Part shown: positions 43,589 to 52,224 of the stretch, piece after piece
Position numbering within the stretch: position 1 is the stretch's first letter
How the letters are laid out: every line of letters begins with the position of its first letter
Source: Arthrobacter sp. 18067
Lineage (GTDB): Bacteria; Actinomycetota; Actinomycetes; Actinomycetales; Micrococcaceae
NCBI RefSeq assembly: GCF_902706295.1
Contig: NZ_CACSJJ010000022.1
Coordinates: 1-64,000 of the forward strand
Direction of reading: 5' to 3'
DNA length: 64,000 nucleotides
Made by a program: the position numbers and the translations under genes
Notes under the pieces: model-generated
What the model was told of the DNA's origin: nothing
What the model saw: only the letters and a program-made list of their open reading frames with translations
The model's database searches: none

Positions 43589-45385
43589 TTACTTGACGAA
43601 CTGGGGCAGCCGCGCGGGAGTTCCCGTGGACGGCGCCACGTTGTAGGTCCGCAGCACTTGTGCCATGACCGAACGGAACACGGGCCCGTTGGTGAGTCCG
43701 TAGATGTTTCCTTTGGGTCGTTGAAGCACCACCTCGACGATGAAGCGGGGGTCGTCCATGGGTGCCATGCCCACCATGGAGGCCGTGTAGCCGTCGAATC
43801 CTGGCAGCCCGTCCTCACGGGGCGCCTGCGACGTTCCTGTCTTCGCGCCGACACGGTAGCCGTCGATTGCTGCGTCCTTGATCTGCCCCTCGGTCACAGC
43901 GCTCTCCAGGATGTCGCGGACCTGCTGGGCAGTGTCCTTGGACACCACTTGGCGGGAATCCTTGGCAGCAACCTTCTGTTCCCCACCCTCGGGAGTGATG
44001 TAGCTGTCGATGAGCCTGGGCTGAAGCATGACACCGTTATTGGCGATGCTTTGGAATGCACGTACCGTCTGCAAGGTCGACTGGGAAACGCCCTGTCCAA
44101 AGAGAACCGTGTACTGCTGGCGGTCGTCCCACTGCTCGGGCTTGGCCAGGATGCCGGTGGCTTCTGCGGGCAGACCAATGTCGGTCTGTTCACCGATGCC
44201 GAATTTCTTCAGCCAATCGTACCGTTGCTCCTTGGTCAGCCGGCTGCCGGCCATGACCGTGCCGGTGTTCATGGACCAACCCAGGATCCCGGCGAGCGTG
44301 CGTTCCTCCGTGCCGTGTTCGAAGGCATCAGTAAAATTCTGGCCGTCGATGGTGTACGACGGGGGAATCGTGAAGTGATCCAACGGGAAGGACTTGCCTT
44401 CTTCAATGACGGCCGCAGCGGTAATCATCTTCTGTACTGAACCCGGCTCATACGCGGCCGTTACGGATCGCACACCACGGTCCTTGGCATCGACCTTTCC
44501 GGGATCGTTGGGGTCCGGGGCGTTGGTGTCCGCCAAAGCGATCAGGTTGCCGGTCTTGGTGTCCATAACAACGATGGACCCCCACTCGGCATTCATCTTG
44601 TTCACTTGGCTTTGGATGGCCTGCTGCGCGAAGTACTGGATGTCCGTATTGATGGTCAGCTTGACGTCGCTGCCGTCCACGGCGGGAGTCAGCTCGTCAG
44701 TGGCCACCGGAATCCGCAGGCCGTCGGCACCAATCTCGAAGACGCGCTTGCCTTCGACGCCACGGAGAATCTCATCCTGGGTTTGTTCGATGCCGGCCTG
44801 GCCGGTGGTTCCGTCCTGGAGGAAGCCCACCACTCCGCCGGCAACGCTGCCATTGGGGTAGACGCGCTTGCTGACACCTTCGGGAACGACGCCCGGGATA
44901 TTCAACTTGGAAATGCGGTCTTCCAGTTCAGGCTTGATGTCCTTGGCAACCACGAAGTACTTCTTGTCGCCGGTCAGCGCCTCGCGGATCTTCTCACTGT
45001 CCGACCCAAGCAGCGTTGCGAGTTCCGAGATCCCTTGGTCCCGGGAGACCTCCTCGACCTCTTCGGTCTTCTCGTTATAGCGCTTAAAGCTCGATGTATT
45101 CGTGTTCAACACCTGGTCCACCACGAGGTTGTAGCGGATGACGCTGCTGGCCAGGACGGTGCCGTTGGCATCCAAAATCTGCCCGCGTTCTGCAGGCAGA
45201 ACCTGGGGCGTCAAGCGTTTAGCCAAGGCCGCCTCGGCCATCCCGCCCATATCCAGGCCCTGGACCATGAAGAGCTTGCCGCCCACCACCAGCAGCAGCG
45301 TCAGCATGATGCCAAGACCAACCCGCAACCGCTTTCTTGCCGCCGGCGTCTTCGTTTTTTTCGATGTGCCGGGGTTCTGAGCCAC
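43589..45385 (-). CDS. ftsI: Septal penicillin-binding protein (FtsI/PBP class B)
   Basis: A 598-residue class B transpeptidase that cross-links septal peptidoglycan with FtsW. A basic N-terminus and one membrane helix (GLGIMLTLLLVVGGKLFMVQ) are followed by the PBP dimerisation domain (LPAERGQILDANGTVLASSV). The transpeptidase domain has the catalytic SVQK in AYEPGSVQKMITAAAVI, the SMN motif in LGWSMNTGTVM and the KTGTSQ motif near the C-terminus. It extends to LPQFVK without PASTA repeats. It sits between ftsL and murE, with a 102-bp gap before murE. Confidence 0.96.
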   Translation of the reverse strand: MAQNPGTSKKTKTPAARKRLRVGLGIMLTLLLVVGGKLFMVQGLDMGGMAEAALAKRLTPQVLPAERGQILDANGTVLASSVIRYNLVVDQVLNTNTSSFKRYNEKTEEVEEVSRDQGISELATLLGSDSEKIREALTGDKKYFVVAKDIKPELEDRISKLNIPGVVPEGVSKRVYPNGSVAGGVVGFLQDGTTGQAGIEQTQDEILRGVEGKRVFEIGADGLRIPVATDELTPAVDGSDVKLTINTDIQYFAQQAIQSQVNKMNAEWGSIVVMDTKTGNLIALADTNAPDPNDPGKVDAKDRGVRSVTAAYEPGSVQKMITAAAVIEEGKSFPLDHFTIPPSYTIDGQNFTDAFEHGTEERTLAGILGWSMNTGTVMAGSRLTKEQRYDWLKKFGIGEQTDIGLPAEATGILAKPEQWDDRQQYTVLFGQGVSQSTLQTVRAFQSIANNGVMLQPRLIDSYITPEGGEQKVAAKDSRQVVSKDTAQQVRDILESAVTEGQIKDAAIDGYRVGAKTGTSQAPREDGLPGFDGYTASMVGMAPMDDPRFIVEVVLQRPKGNIYGLTNGPVFRSVMAQVLRTYNVAPSTGTPARLPQFVK

Positions 45386-45427
45386 GTTGATTCCTTGCTG
45401 CTGGCCTTGCGTCAGTGGACTGATGGA

Positions 45428-46093
45428 CTACTGTCCGGGTGCCTTCTGCTGGGGGGCCGGGACCGATCCCCCATTGAGTTCAACCGGCGGTGTTGCTGCC
45501 GGAGAAGCAGGTGTTGCTGCCGGAGTCGTCGGTGTTGCCGCCGGCGCCGCCGGAGTCACCGGCTTCAAGTTTTCCAACGGATCCTTGGTAGTCACCGACG
45601 GAACGACGTCCAGCATGCCCGCCACGGCAGGAGGGGCAAGCTGCGCCCCGGGATTGTCTCCCTTAACTGCAGGCGTCGCCTTTCCGGTGACAGTCATCGT
45701 ATTCAGATCGATCTGTCCCTTGACAGTGGAAGGGACCATTCCCAATTCTGCAGCCTTCGCTGCCAGATTCTGGGGAGCCTCGAAGTTCTGCTTCCGCTGT
45801 GTCAGGTCCTGGTTTTCCTTGTTCAAGGTGGCTGCCTCGGCCTTGAGCTGCACCAACTGGTACTGGGCAGTGGAAACTGAGATGTTCAAGACGAGCACCG
45901 TCAGCAGCGCCGCGGCCATGGCCACGAAGCAGAGCACCACAAAGGGCGTCCGTCGTTTGCCCGGCGCGCTGCGCACTAGTGAAAGCGGGGTGCGGGCCTT
46001 GCGGCCGGCGTCGGGCTTGCCTGCGGGAGCGGGCAGCGCGCGGGCTGTATTGCCCACCATGGAGGGCAGTGTCTTCGCTACGGCGTTGCTCAT
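45428..46093 (-). CDS. ftsL: FtsL-like septum protein with long proline/alanine tail
   Basis: A 221-residue bitopic protein between rsmH and the septal PBP gene, the usual FtsL place. The N-terminal 48 residues are basic and cytoplasmic, then one membrane helix (PFVVLCFVAMAAALLTVLVL). A short leucine-zipper-like coiled coil (LVQLKAEAATLNKENQDLTQ) continues to AAKAAELGMVPS, the FtsL/DivIC core. About 90 further residues form a Pro/Ala/Thr-rich external tail with PAATP repeats, which typical FtsL proteins lack. ATG 46093 overlaps rsmH as ATGA. Confidence 0.82.
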   Translation of the reverse strand: MSNAVAKTLPSMVGNTARALPAPAGKPDAGRKARTPLSLVRSAPGKRRTPFVVLCFVAMAAALLTVLVLNISVSTAQYQLVQLKAEAATLNKENQDLTQRKQNFEAPQNLAAKAAELGMVPSTVKGQIDLNTMTVTGKATPAVKGDNPGAQLAPPAVAGMLDVVPSVTTKDPLENLKPVTPAAPAATPTTPAATPASPAATPPVELNGGSVPAPQQKAPGQ

Positions 46094-47088
46094 GCGTCTC
46101 TCCTTGGTTTGATGCGCTCCACGGCCCTCAATCGGGCGGACGCCGCGCGGGGGTTTTCAGCGATTTCTGCTGCCGTAGGCACTTCCGTGCCTTTGGTGAT
46201 GGTCTTCAGTTCGGGTTTATGTTCTTCAAGTTCCACGGGGAAACCGAGCGGGGCCGAGGATTTGGAGCCGGCCTGGAAGACTGACTTCACGATCTTGTCC
46301 TCCAACGAGTGATAGGACATCACCACGATCCGGCCTCCCATGGCCGTCGCGGCAACGGCTGCAGGGACTGCGCGTTCCAGGACGTCGAGTTCCTCATTGA
46401 CCTCAATCCGCAATGCCTGGAAGGTGCGCTTGGCAGGATGCCCACCGCTCTTCGCGGCTGCTGCAGGGACCACGCTGCGGATCTGCTCCACAAGTTCGCC
46501 TGTGGTAGCGAACGGTTTGTCGGCCCGGGCGTTGACGATCCTGTTGGCGATGCGTCCAGCGAACTTTTCTTCGCCCCATTTACGGATGATGCGAACCAGT
46601 TCGTCTTCACTGTAGTTATTGACCACATCGGCGGCGGTCTGGCCTCGGCTGGTGTCCATCCGCATATCCAGAGGGGCGTCGTAGGAGTACGCGAACCCAC
46701 GTTCGCGCTCGTCCAACTGAAGGGACGACACGCCAAGATCCATCAGGATGCCATGGACCTCGGGAATGCCAAGGTCCGCCAGTACGTCGTCAATTTCGTC
46801 GTAGACGGCATGAACCAGGTCCGTCCGGTTCGAAAACGGCTCCAGCCGGGCACCAGCCAAGGCAAGGGCTTCCTCATCACGGTCGATGCCGACGAGGTGC
46901 AAGTCCGGAAACCGCTGCAACATCGCTTCGGAGTGCCCTCCCATGCCAAGGGTTGCGTCGATGGCCACAGGTGTCTGGCCACGCTTCGCGGCAGCCTCAA
47001 ATCCGGGAGCCAGCAGATTGATGCAGCGGTCTTTGAGGACGGGTACGTGGCGCTCCGATGTGGGCTTTGCCGCGTCCTGCTCTTCCAC
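46090..47088 (-). CDS. rsmH: 16S rRNA m4C1402 methyltransferase
   Basis: RsmH (MraW) methylates N4 of cytidine 1402 in 16S rRNA using SAM. The 332-residue protein has HVPVLKDRCINLL at the N-terminus, the SAM site AIDATLGMGGHSEAMLQRFP, GIDRDEEALALAGARL, the MDLGVSSLQLDERERGFAYS motif and the C-terminal FQALRIEVNEELDVLERAVP and ISYHSLEDKIV-type block. GTG 47088 has AGAGGAGG before it; the frame continues to 47226 but that part lacks homology. It is second in the dcw block. Confidence 0.96.
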   Translation of the reverse strand: MEEQDAAKPTSERHVPVLKDRCINLLAPGFEAAAKRGQTPVAIDATLGMGGHSEAMLQRFPDLHLVGIDRDEEALALAGARLEPFSNRTDLVHAVYDEIDDVLADLGIPEVHGILMDLGVSSLQLDERERGFAYSYDAPLDMRMDTSRGQTAADVVNNYSEDELVRIIRKWGEEKFAGRIANRIVNARADKPFATTGELVEQIRSVVPAAAAKSGGHPAKRTFQALRIEVNEELDVLERAVPAAVAATAMGGRIVVMSYHSLEDKIVKSVFQAGSKSSAPLGFPVELEEHKPELKTITKGTEVPTAAEIAENPRAASARLRAVERIKPRRDA

Positions 47089-47255
47089 GCTGCCTCCTCT
47101 TTCTTCAATCGCTTGCCTGCTGTTTCTTGAATCGGATCCCCATCCGCGCCTATCGTCCCGCCGGCCTGGCTCAGGGGAAGTTGAGCCAGGAAGACTGTTC
47201 GATGGGCGGCTGGAGATCCCATTCAAGAAGCGGTACTGCTGCTTCCTCCGACCGG

Positions 47256-47687
47256 TTAGATGAACCCGGGCAGATTGTCGTCGTCGGTTTCCGAGAAGGC
47301 TGATTCCTTCTCGTTGAGGTATTCATTCCAAGCTTCGGCGTCCCAGATCTCAGCCCTGGTACCGGCACCAATAACTGCCAGTTCCCGGTCGAGTCCCGCA
47401 TACGCCCGGAGCGCCGACGGAATCGTCACGCGCCCCTGCTTGTCAGGCACCTCGTCAGAGGCTCCGGACAGGAAAACCCGAATGTAGTCTCGAGCCTGCT
47501 TGGAGGACAGTGGTGCCTCCCGCATGGATTCGTGAATGCGTTCGAATTCTTTCTGGCTGAAGACGTAGATGCAGCGTTCCTGGCCTCTTGTGAGAACCAA
47601 CCCTTCGGCCAGTTCCTCACGGAACTTGGCGGGGAGAATGATCCGGCCCTTTTCATCGAGACGCGGCGAGTGAGTGCCCAGAAACAC
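47256..47687 (-). CDS. mraZ: Transcriptional regulator MraZ
   Basis: MraZ is the first gene of the dcw cluster and represses or tunes its own operon. The 143-residue protein has two AbrB-like halves: FLGTHSPRLDEKGRIILPAK with FREELAEGLVLTRG, and SDEVPDKQGRVTIPSALRAY with AGLDRELAVIGAGTRAEIWD. GTG 47687 gives the standard family N-terminus; an in-frame GTG at 47696 is less likely. Four to five GTGG repeats at 10-bp steps lie 38-91 bp upstream, the expected MraZ operator. Confidence 0.96.
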   Translation of the reverse strand: MFLGTHSPRLDEKGRIILPAKFREELAEGLVLTRGQERCIYVFSQKEFERIHESMREAPLSSKQARDYIRVFLSGASDEVPDKQGRVTIPSALRAYAGLDRELAVIGAGTRAEIWDAEAWNEYLNEKESAFSETDDDNLPGFI

Positions 47688-47724
47688 TGGCCCCACCGCC
47701 CCTCAGTCAAGGTGCCCGTTCATG

Positions 47725-47778
47725 CCCAACTCTGCCACTACCCTCTTATGCCCTCCACTTTACTCCACAATGCCCCAC
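47725..47778 (-). promoter_or_regulatory. MraZ-box array
   Basis: On the minus strand GTGG occurs at 47778-47775, 47768-47765, 47758-47755 and 47738-47735, with a degenerate TGGG at 47728-47725; the 47748 position is degenerate. All share one exact 10-bp register, one helical turn, as in described MraZ-binding repeats. Confidence 0.82.
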
Positions 47779-47784
47779 AGTCAA
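47757..47784 (-). promoter_or_regulatory. Putative dcw-operon promoter
   Basis: On the minus strand TTGACT (47784-47779), a 16-bp spacer and TAAAGT (47762-47757). Three GTGG repeats fall within or beside it, so MraZ binding would block RNA polymerase. Confidence 0.55.
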
Positions 47785-48044
47785 CGCGACACAGGGTGTT
47801 TCTCCACCACTTTGAGATTTGCGAGTCCCGAATTGGCGCGGGTTTAGGGGCCATGGCCGGAAGTGGAGGGCAAACGGCATCAGCTACCGTTCGCACAGGC
47901 TTGCAGCAGGAAGTCCGGCTGCCGACAGCCGATCCGGGCCGGAAATCGGATCCAGGTGGTGCAAAGTGGAGAAAAGGGAGGGGCGTGGAGGAAAGGGCCG
48001 TAGCGGAGGGCTCTCACGAATGCCTCGCGTCCCGCTTAAACGCG

Positions 48045-48070
48045 AAAAGACCCGCAATGCGGGTCTTCCG
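48045..48070 (-). terminator. Intrinsic terminator of the DUF3040 gene
   Basis: AAGACCCGC (48047-48055) pairs with GCGGGTCTT (48059-48067) around AAT; on the minus strand the T run of TCTTTTCG follows. It is about 70 bp after the DUF3040 stop. Confidence 0.78.
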
Positions 48071-48138
48071 TTATCCCTTCCCGGGAATCAGGGGCGCGTC
48101 TGAAGCAATGACGCCAGCCGACAGCGAAGCGGTGCCGG

Positions 48139-48516
48139 TCAGGAGTCGTCGCGCCGCCGTTCGTCCCAGCGTTCTTCCAGGCTGCTCATAAACGAACTCT
48201 TGGGCTTGCCCTTTCCCGGCTTGCCCTTGCTGGCCTTGCTGGCCTTGCCAAAGGCTGCACCACGCAACGTGGCGAAGTAGACGCCAGCACCCATGACGAC
48301 GAAGCCGAGGACACCCACGGGTATCGCCTGCATCGAAACCCCTACAAGCAGTAGGAGGATGCCGGCAATGGCGCCCAGGACGCCGATTATCACATGCCGG
48401 GTGGACCAACTGCGGATGGGATCCGAACCCATGGTGTTGGCGAACTTCGGATCGTCCTCATGAAGTTGCTTTTCAAGTTGCTCAAGCAGCTTCTGTTCAT
48501 GCTCCGAGAGGGGCAT
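48139..48516 (-). CDS. DUF3040 domain-containing membrane protein
   Basis: A 125-residue actinobacterial DUF3040 protein. It opens with the family motif PLSEHEQKLLEQLEKQLHED DPKFAN, has two membrane helices (VIIGVLGAIAGILLLLVGVS and VGVLGFVVMGAGVYFATL) and a Lys/Gly-rich tail (KASKASKGKPGKGKPKSS). ATG 48516 has AAAGGAGG six bases upstream. The family function is unknown. It lies between the dcw block and dinB, the same neighbourhood as in other actinobacteria. Confidence 0.92.
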   Translation of the reverse strand: MPLSEHEQKLLEQLEKQLHEDDPKFANTMGSDPIRSWSTRHVIIGVLGAIAGILLLLVGVSMQAIPVGVLGFVVMGAGVYFATLRGAAFGKASKASKGKPGKGKPKSSFMSSLEERWDERRRDDS

Positions 48517-48754
48517 CACGACCTCCTTTAGTCAGCCAGCGTCTGGACATAACGCGTCCTGTGCCTCTGTTACCAAAACGATCGGACGAAGAAAATCGTT
48601 CCCAAAATTCCCTCTTGGTTCAGCGGGCATCTTAGGGCCGACTGTTCAGGAAACAGTTTGTCCAGACGATCTAAATCTCTGTAATAAATAGGATAGTTTG
48701 TCGGACGCCGTTCTGAAAGACGCCCAGAGCCTTGCGGGACCAACCTCACATGCC

Positions 48755-50041
48755 TTAAGGGCCTGCTGGAGGCTTGCCCGGTTCCAAAAGCCGGGCCGGA
48801 AGCAACGTTTTGGACCCGAAGCGTTCGGAAACCCGGTCCAATGCCTGCTCCGCGGCCCGCCAGTTATCGTCCCGGCGATCCAGGCTCAGCTGCAGGGAGG
48901 TCTGGCCGGCAGGCTCCAGTTGCTCCGCCCGCACTCCCACGAGGCGGACGCTCATGGACCGGGCGCCCAGAGACTCCAGTAACTGCACGGCCACTTGGTA
49001 GATCATCTGCGCACTGTCTACCGGAGAATGGACGGTCCGGCTTCGCGTGACGGTGGAAAAATCCGAGTATCTCAATTTCAACGCCACCGTCCTGGCCAGC
49101 ATGCCCGAACTGCGCAGGCGGCCGGCCGTTCTGTGCGATAAGCGCAGCAACTCCCTGTGCAGCAGGGCATCATCCCCGGTGTCGACTGAGAATGTCTCCT
49201 CCGCTCCGATGCTTTTTTCAAGCCTGGTGGGAGTCACGGGACGCGGATCGACCCCCATGGACAGTCGATGGACATGCTCTCCGCTGGCGCCGAGGACTTT
49301 TTTCAAGGAAGCCAAGGGCGTAGCCGCCACATCCGCCACGGTTCGAATGCCAAGACGCGCCAGAACTTCCGCGGTCTTCCCGCCGACTCCCCATAGTGCG
49401 TTGACAGGCAGACTGTGAAGATAGGGGACGGAGTCTTCGGCATCGATCTGCAGGATGCCATCTGGCTTGCACCGGGTGGATGCGATCTTTGCCACAAACT
49501 TGGTGCTTGCGATTCCTACTGATGCCGTGATGCCAAGTTCGGATTGGACCCTACGGCGGATGAGGTGGCCAATGTCCAGCGGTGAGCCGAGCCGGCGAAT
49601 CGCACCACCCACATCCAAAAAGGCTTCGTCCACGCTGAGCGGCTCCACCAGGTCCGTAATGGAGGCGAAGACTTCCATCAGTTGGGCGGAGACCTGGTAA
49701 TACAGCGTGTGCCGGGGTTCGATGATCACCGCTGCAGGGCAGCGCCTCATGGCAATGGACATGGGCATGGCGGACTTCACGCCGGTGGCCCGGGCCTCGT
49801 AGGAAGCTGAAAGCACCACCGACCGTTCCGCCGGGAAGCCGACTATCACCGGTTTTCCCCGAAGGTCCGGACGACTGCGGAGTTCAACGGAGACGAAGAA
49901 GGCATCCATGTCTACGTGAAGTATGCTGGTTCGCCTCAGTTCCCGCAGGGCGTCTCCAGCACTGCGGGCGGGCTCGTGGCTGGCCCTTTGGGCGCTGCCG
50001 AATGCTTCCTGCCTCACATCGGCAATACTATGCCCGGCCAC
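48755..50041 (-). CDS. dinB: DNA polymerase IV (Y family)
   Basis: A 428-residue translesion polymerase. Catalytic residues are in SILHVDMDAFFVSVELRSRP and VDEAFLDVGGAIRRLG. Other blocks are VIVGFPAERSVVLSASYEAR, ASVGIASTKFVAKIASTRCK, LPVNALWGVGGKTAEVLARL and the little-finger region TFSVDTGDDALLHRELLRLS. No beta-clamp-binding QL(S/D)LF end was recognised: the tail is LLPARLLEPGKPPAGP. GTG 50041 is assumed; the first 35 residues are not conserved, so a later start is possible. No SOS box is visible upstream. Confidence 0.93.
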   Translation of the reverse strand: MAGHSIADVRQEAFGSAQRASHEPARSAGDALRELRRTSILHVDMDAFFVSVELRSRPDLRGKPVIVGFPAERSVVLSASYEARATGVKSAMPMSIAMRRCPAAVIIEPRHTLYYQVSAQLMEVFASITDLVEPLSVDEAFLDVGGAIRRLGSPLDIGHLIRRRVQSELGITASVGIASTKFVAKIASTRCKPDGILQIDAEDSVPYLHSLPVNALWGVGGKTAEVLARLGIRTVADVAATPLASLKKVLGASGEHVHRLSMGVDPRPVTPTRLEKSIGAEETFSVDTGDDALLHRELLRLSHRTAGRLRSSGMLARTVALKLRYSDFSTVTRSRTVHSPVDSAQMIYQVAVQLLESLGARSMSVRLVGVRAEQLEPAGQTSLQLSLDRRDDNWRAAEQALDRVSERFGSKTLLPARLLEPGKPPAGP

Positions 50042-50089
50042 TGACTAAACTGGAGGCACAGTCAGGCTCAGCCCCCGGAAGGATACCCT

Positions 50090-50656
50090 GTGAAGCTCTT
50101 TGGAACTCCTCGATCGCGAGGGTTTGCCCTGCTCGCAGTAAGTGTCGCCGTGGCAGCCTCGGCCTGCACGCCCTCACCCGGAAGTTCGCAGGCTCCCTCA
50201 CCCACGGATGCTTCCACGGCCTCGGCAACGTCAACCCCGGCCGCATCCAACTCCACGGCCTCGCCCGAATCAACGGCATCGACTGAGTCGGCCACGCCGG
50301 CGCCAGGGGCTACGTCCACGGTGAACGCACTGGTTCCGGGCTTCCCTGAGCAGCTGATTCCGGTCATGCCCAAGACATCGGTCCGCTCCAGCAGCTTCGA
50401 CAAGAGCGCGTCCCTGGCAACTGTGGCGCTGGTGGGGACCATCAAAGCCCCGCCGGAGGGTGTTGTGGACTACTACAAGACCTCGTTGGAGGCGCAGGGC
50501 TTCAAACTTGTCCCCGGCCCGGAAGCTGTAGGCAACGTCACTTCCCTGGACTTCATTCGGGGCGACGGCGAGACCGTCAACGTGTCCATTCGGCAGAAGG
50601 AAGGCGTCTCGACCTTCACCATCGGCGCCAATGTGGCGTCCGGGTCCATCAAGTGA
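50090..50656 (+). CDS. Putative secreted lipoprotein
   Basis: A 188-residue protein with a lipoprotein signal peptide (basic start, hydrophobic LLAVSVAVAASAC) and Cys26 as lipidation site; the -3 residue is Ala, so the lipobox is not perfect. A Ser/Thr/Pro/Ala-rich linker (residues 27-80) precedes a globular domain of about 100 residues (VVDYYKTSLEAQGFKLVPGP, SLDFIRGDGETVNVSIRQKE). The family is unknown to me. GTG 50090 has GGAAGGA upstream. Its end overlaps the polyprenyl synthase start as GTGA, so the two are coupled. Confidence 0.8.
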   Translation: MKLFGTPRSRGFALLAVSVAVAASACTPSPGSSQAPSPTDASTASATSTPAASNSTASPESTASTESATPAPGATSTVNALVPGFPEQLIPVMPKTSVRSSSFDKSASLATVALVGTIKAPPEGVVDYYKTSLEAQGFKLVPGPEAVGNVTSLDFIRGDGETVNVSIRQKEGVSTFTIGANVASGSIK

Positions 50657-51747
50657 CGGCTTTCGCCCAGGTGACGGCCGAGCAGACGCACTTCATTGAC
50701 GGCGTTGCCGGCAAATTGAGGGGCTTCCTGTCGGAGCAAGAGGACCTTATGGCAACGGTGTCCCCGGACGTCGCGCCGCTCATCGGATCAATATCCAGTC
50801 TGGTCACCGGCGGCAAACGCCTCCGGGCGCTGATGTGCTATTGGGGCTGGAGAGGCGCCGGCGGCCGCGCCGAGGACCCCGACATTGTCACTGCCGGGTG
50901 TGCGCTCGAACTTTTTCAGGCAGCAGCGCTGATCCATGACGACATCATTGACCGCTCCGATACCCGTCGAGGTGGCCCCAGCGTGCACAAGCGCTTCGGC
51001 CAACTCCACGAGATGAACGGCTGGGCTCTTGACAGTGGCAGGTTCGGGGACGCTGCGGCCATCCTGACCGGTGACCTTTGTTTGTCCTTCAGCGAGGAGT
51101 CCTTTACCGAGATAGGTCCACGGGCTGCATCGGGAAGCCCTGCCCGCCGCATCTTCAACGTAATGAGGGCGGAGGTCATGGCAGGTCAATACCTGGACAT
51201 CCTTGAAGAGGTAGCGGGCCCCGTTCGCGACCGTGCCGGCTCTGTGGACCGCGCAAAATCGATCATCAGGTACAAATCAGCGAAGTACTCCACTGAGCAT
51301 CCGCTGGCCTTGGGTGGAGCTCTTGCTGGAGCGCCGGACAGGCTTTTGGAGAGTTACTCGCAGTTCTCGTTGCCCCTCGGCGAGGCGTTCCAAATGCGGG
51401 ACGACGTGCTTGGCGTTTTCGGCGATCCCGAAACCACCGGCAAGCCGGCAGGCGATGATCTGCGTGAAGGCAAACGCACGGTTCTGGTTGGCTTTGCCAT
51501 CAACCAGGCAACTGCAAGCGAGGCAGATTACCTGGACCGAATGCTGGGCAATCCCGATCTCGGCGAAGCCGAGGTGGCCGAAATCCGCCGCATCATTGTG
51601 CAATGCGGTGCCTTGGATGCCACGGAATCCCTGATCGCGGCGCTGAGCAACCAGGCCTTCGAGGCCTTGGAGCGCTTGCCGCTCGAGGAGGTCCCGCTGA
51701 AGGCACTGAGCCAGCTCGCCGAAGCCGCCGTTAGCCGCGCAGCCTGA
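50653..51747 (+). CDS. Polyprenyl diphosphate synthase (GrcC/IdsA type)
   Basis: A 364-residue trans-isoprenyl diphosphate synthase that condenses isopentenyl diphosphate with an allylic primer. The first aspartate-rich motif is LIHDDIIDRSDTRRGGPSVH (DDxxD near residue 96) and the second QMRDDVLGVFGDPETTGKPA, then GDDLREGKRTVLVGFAI. Chain length (geranylgeranyl or longer, for menaquinone, carotenoid or wall-lipid use) cannot be fixed by eye. It corresponds in place to the idsA2-like gene next to Rv2175c in mycobacteria. A terminator follows. Confidence 0.9.
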   Translation: MTAFAQVTAEQTHFIDGVAGKLRGFLSEQEDLMATVSPDVAPLIGSISSLVTGGKRLRALMCYWGWRGAGGRAEDPDIVTAGCALELFQAAALIHDDIIDRSDTRRGGPSVHKRFGQLHEMNGWALDSGRFGDAAAILTGDLCLSFSEESFTEIGPRAASGSPARRIFNVMRAEVMAGQYLDILEEVAGPVRDRAGSVDRAKSIIRYKSAKYSTEHPLALGGALAGAPDRLLESYSQFSLPLGEAFQMRDDVLGVFGDPETTGKPAGDDLREGKRTVLVGFAINQATASEADYLDRMLGNPDLGEAEVAEIRRIIVQCGALDATESLIAALSNQAFEALERLPLEEVPLKALSQLAEAAVSRAA

Positions 51748-51794
51748 CGAAAGTGATACCGCCGGCCCGGACCGGCGCGAGCAGGACATAAGGA

Positions 51795-51830
51795 GACGAC
51801 GGCGGTGGGAACCGCCGTCGTCATCGTTTT
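51795..51830 (+). terminator. Intrinsic terminator after the polyprenyl synthase gene
   Basis: A perfect 12-bp stem GACGACGGCGGT (51795-51806) with its complement (51811-51822), loop GGGA, followed by CATCGTTTT. Confidence 0.87.
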
Positions 51831-51870
51831 AATTCAGTTCTTGATACACATCTGCGGCAGGAAGGCGCTG

Positions 51871-52224
51871 CTACCAGGCCAAAGACTGGGCGCGGCGCCT
51901 GATCTCTGTCTTCCGCCCCTCGCGCAGGGCATCAATGGGACGTCCCCGCAGTGATTCGTCGGGCGTGAAAAGCCAGATGATCAACTCTTCGTCGTTGTAA
52001 CCAGCGTCGCTGAGAACCGCAATGGTTCCCTTCAAGCTGTCCACAACATGCCCATCCTGGATAAACAGGGCGGGGATTGAGCGGATATTCCGTTCTCCCC
52101 GCCTGATGGCTACCAGCGCACGCTCATCCAAAAGTCCGTGGACTTTGGTGATGGAAACTTCCAGCAGCTCGGCGACATCCGGCAGCGGGAGCCAGTCGGA
52201 AACAAGGCTTTCTACATTACTCAC
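51871..52224 (-). CDS. Rv2175c-family DNA-binding protein
   Basis: A 117-residue winged-helix-like DNA-binding protein. It has WLPLPDVAELLEVSITKVHG as HTH, then LVAIRRGERNIRSIPALFIQ and a C-terminal helix LIIWLFTPDESLRGRPIDAL. In M. tuberculosis Rv2175c is a substrate of the kinase PknL, and the same kinase neighbourhood exists here 1.7 kb to the right. GTG 52224 is assumed. The target genes are unknown. Confidence 0.9.
   Translation of the reverse strand: MSNVESLVSDWLPLPDVAELLEVSITKVHGLLDERALVAIRRGERNIRSIPALFIQDGHVVDSLKGTIAVLSDAGYNDEELIIWLFTPDESLRGRPIDALREGRKTEIRRRAQSLAW

Larger units (their letters stand above)
47688..48138. other. Intergenic region upstream of the dcw block
   Basis: This 451-bp stretch holds the dcw promoter and MraZ repeats (47725-47784) and, at the other end, the terminator of the DUF3040 gene (48045-48070). 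Between them (47785-48040) I see only short open frames without recognisable product. Confidence 0.6.

Noticed and set aside
50042..50089. An SOS (LexA) box upstream of dinB
   Set aside because: No CGAAC-N4-GTTCG-like dyad is present in the short gap.
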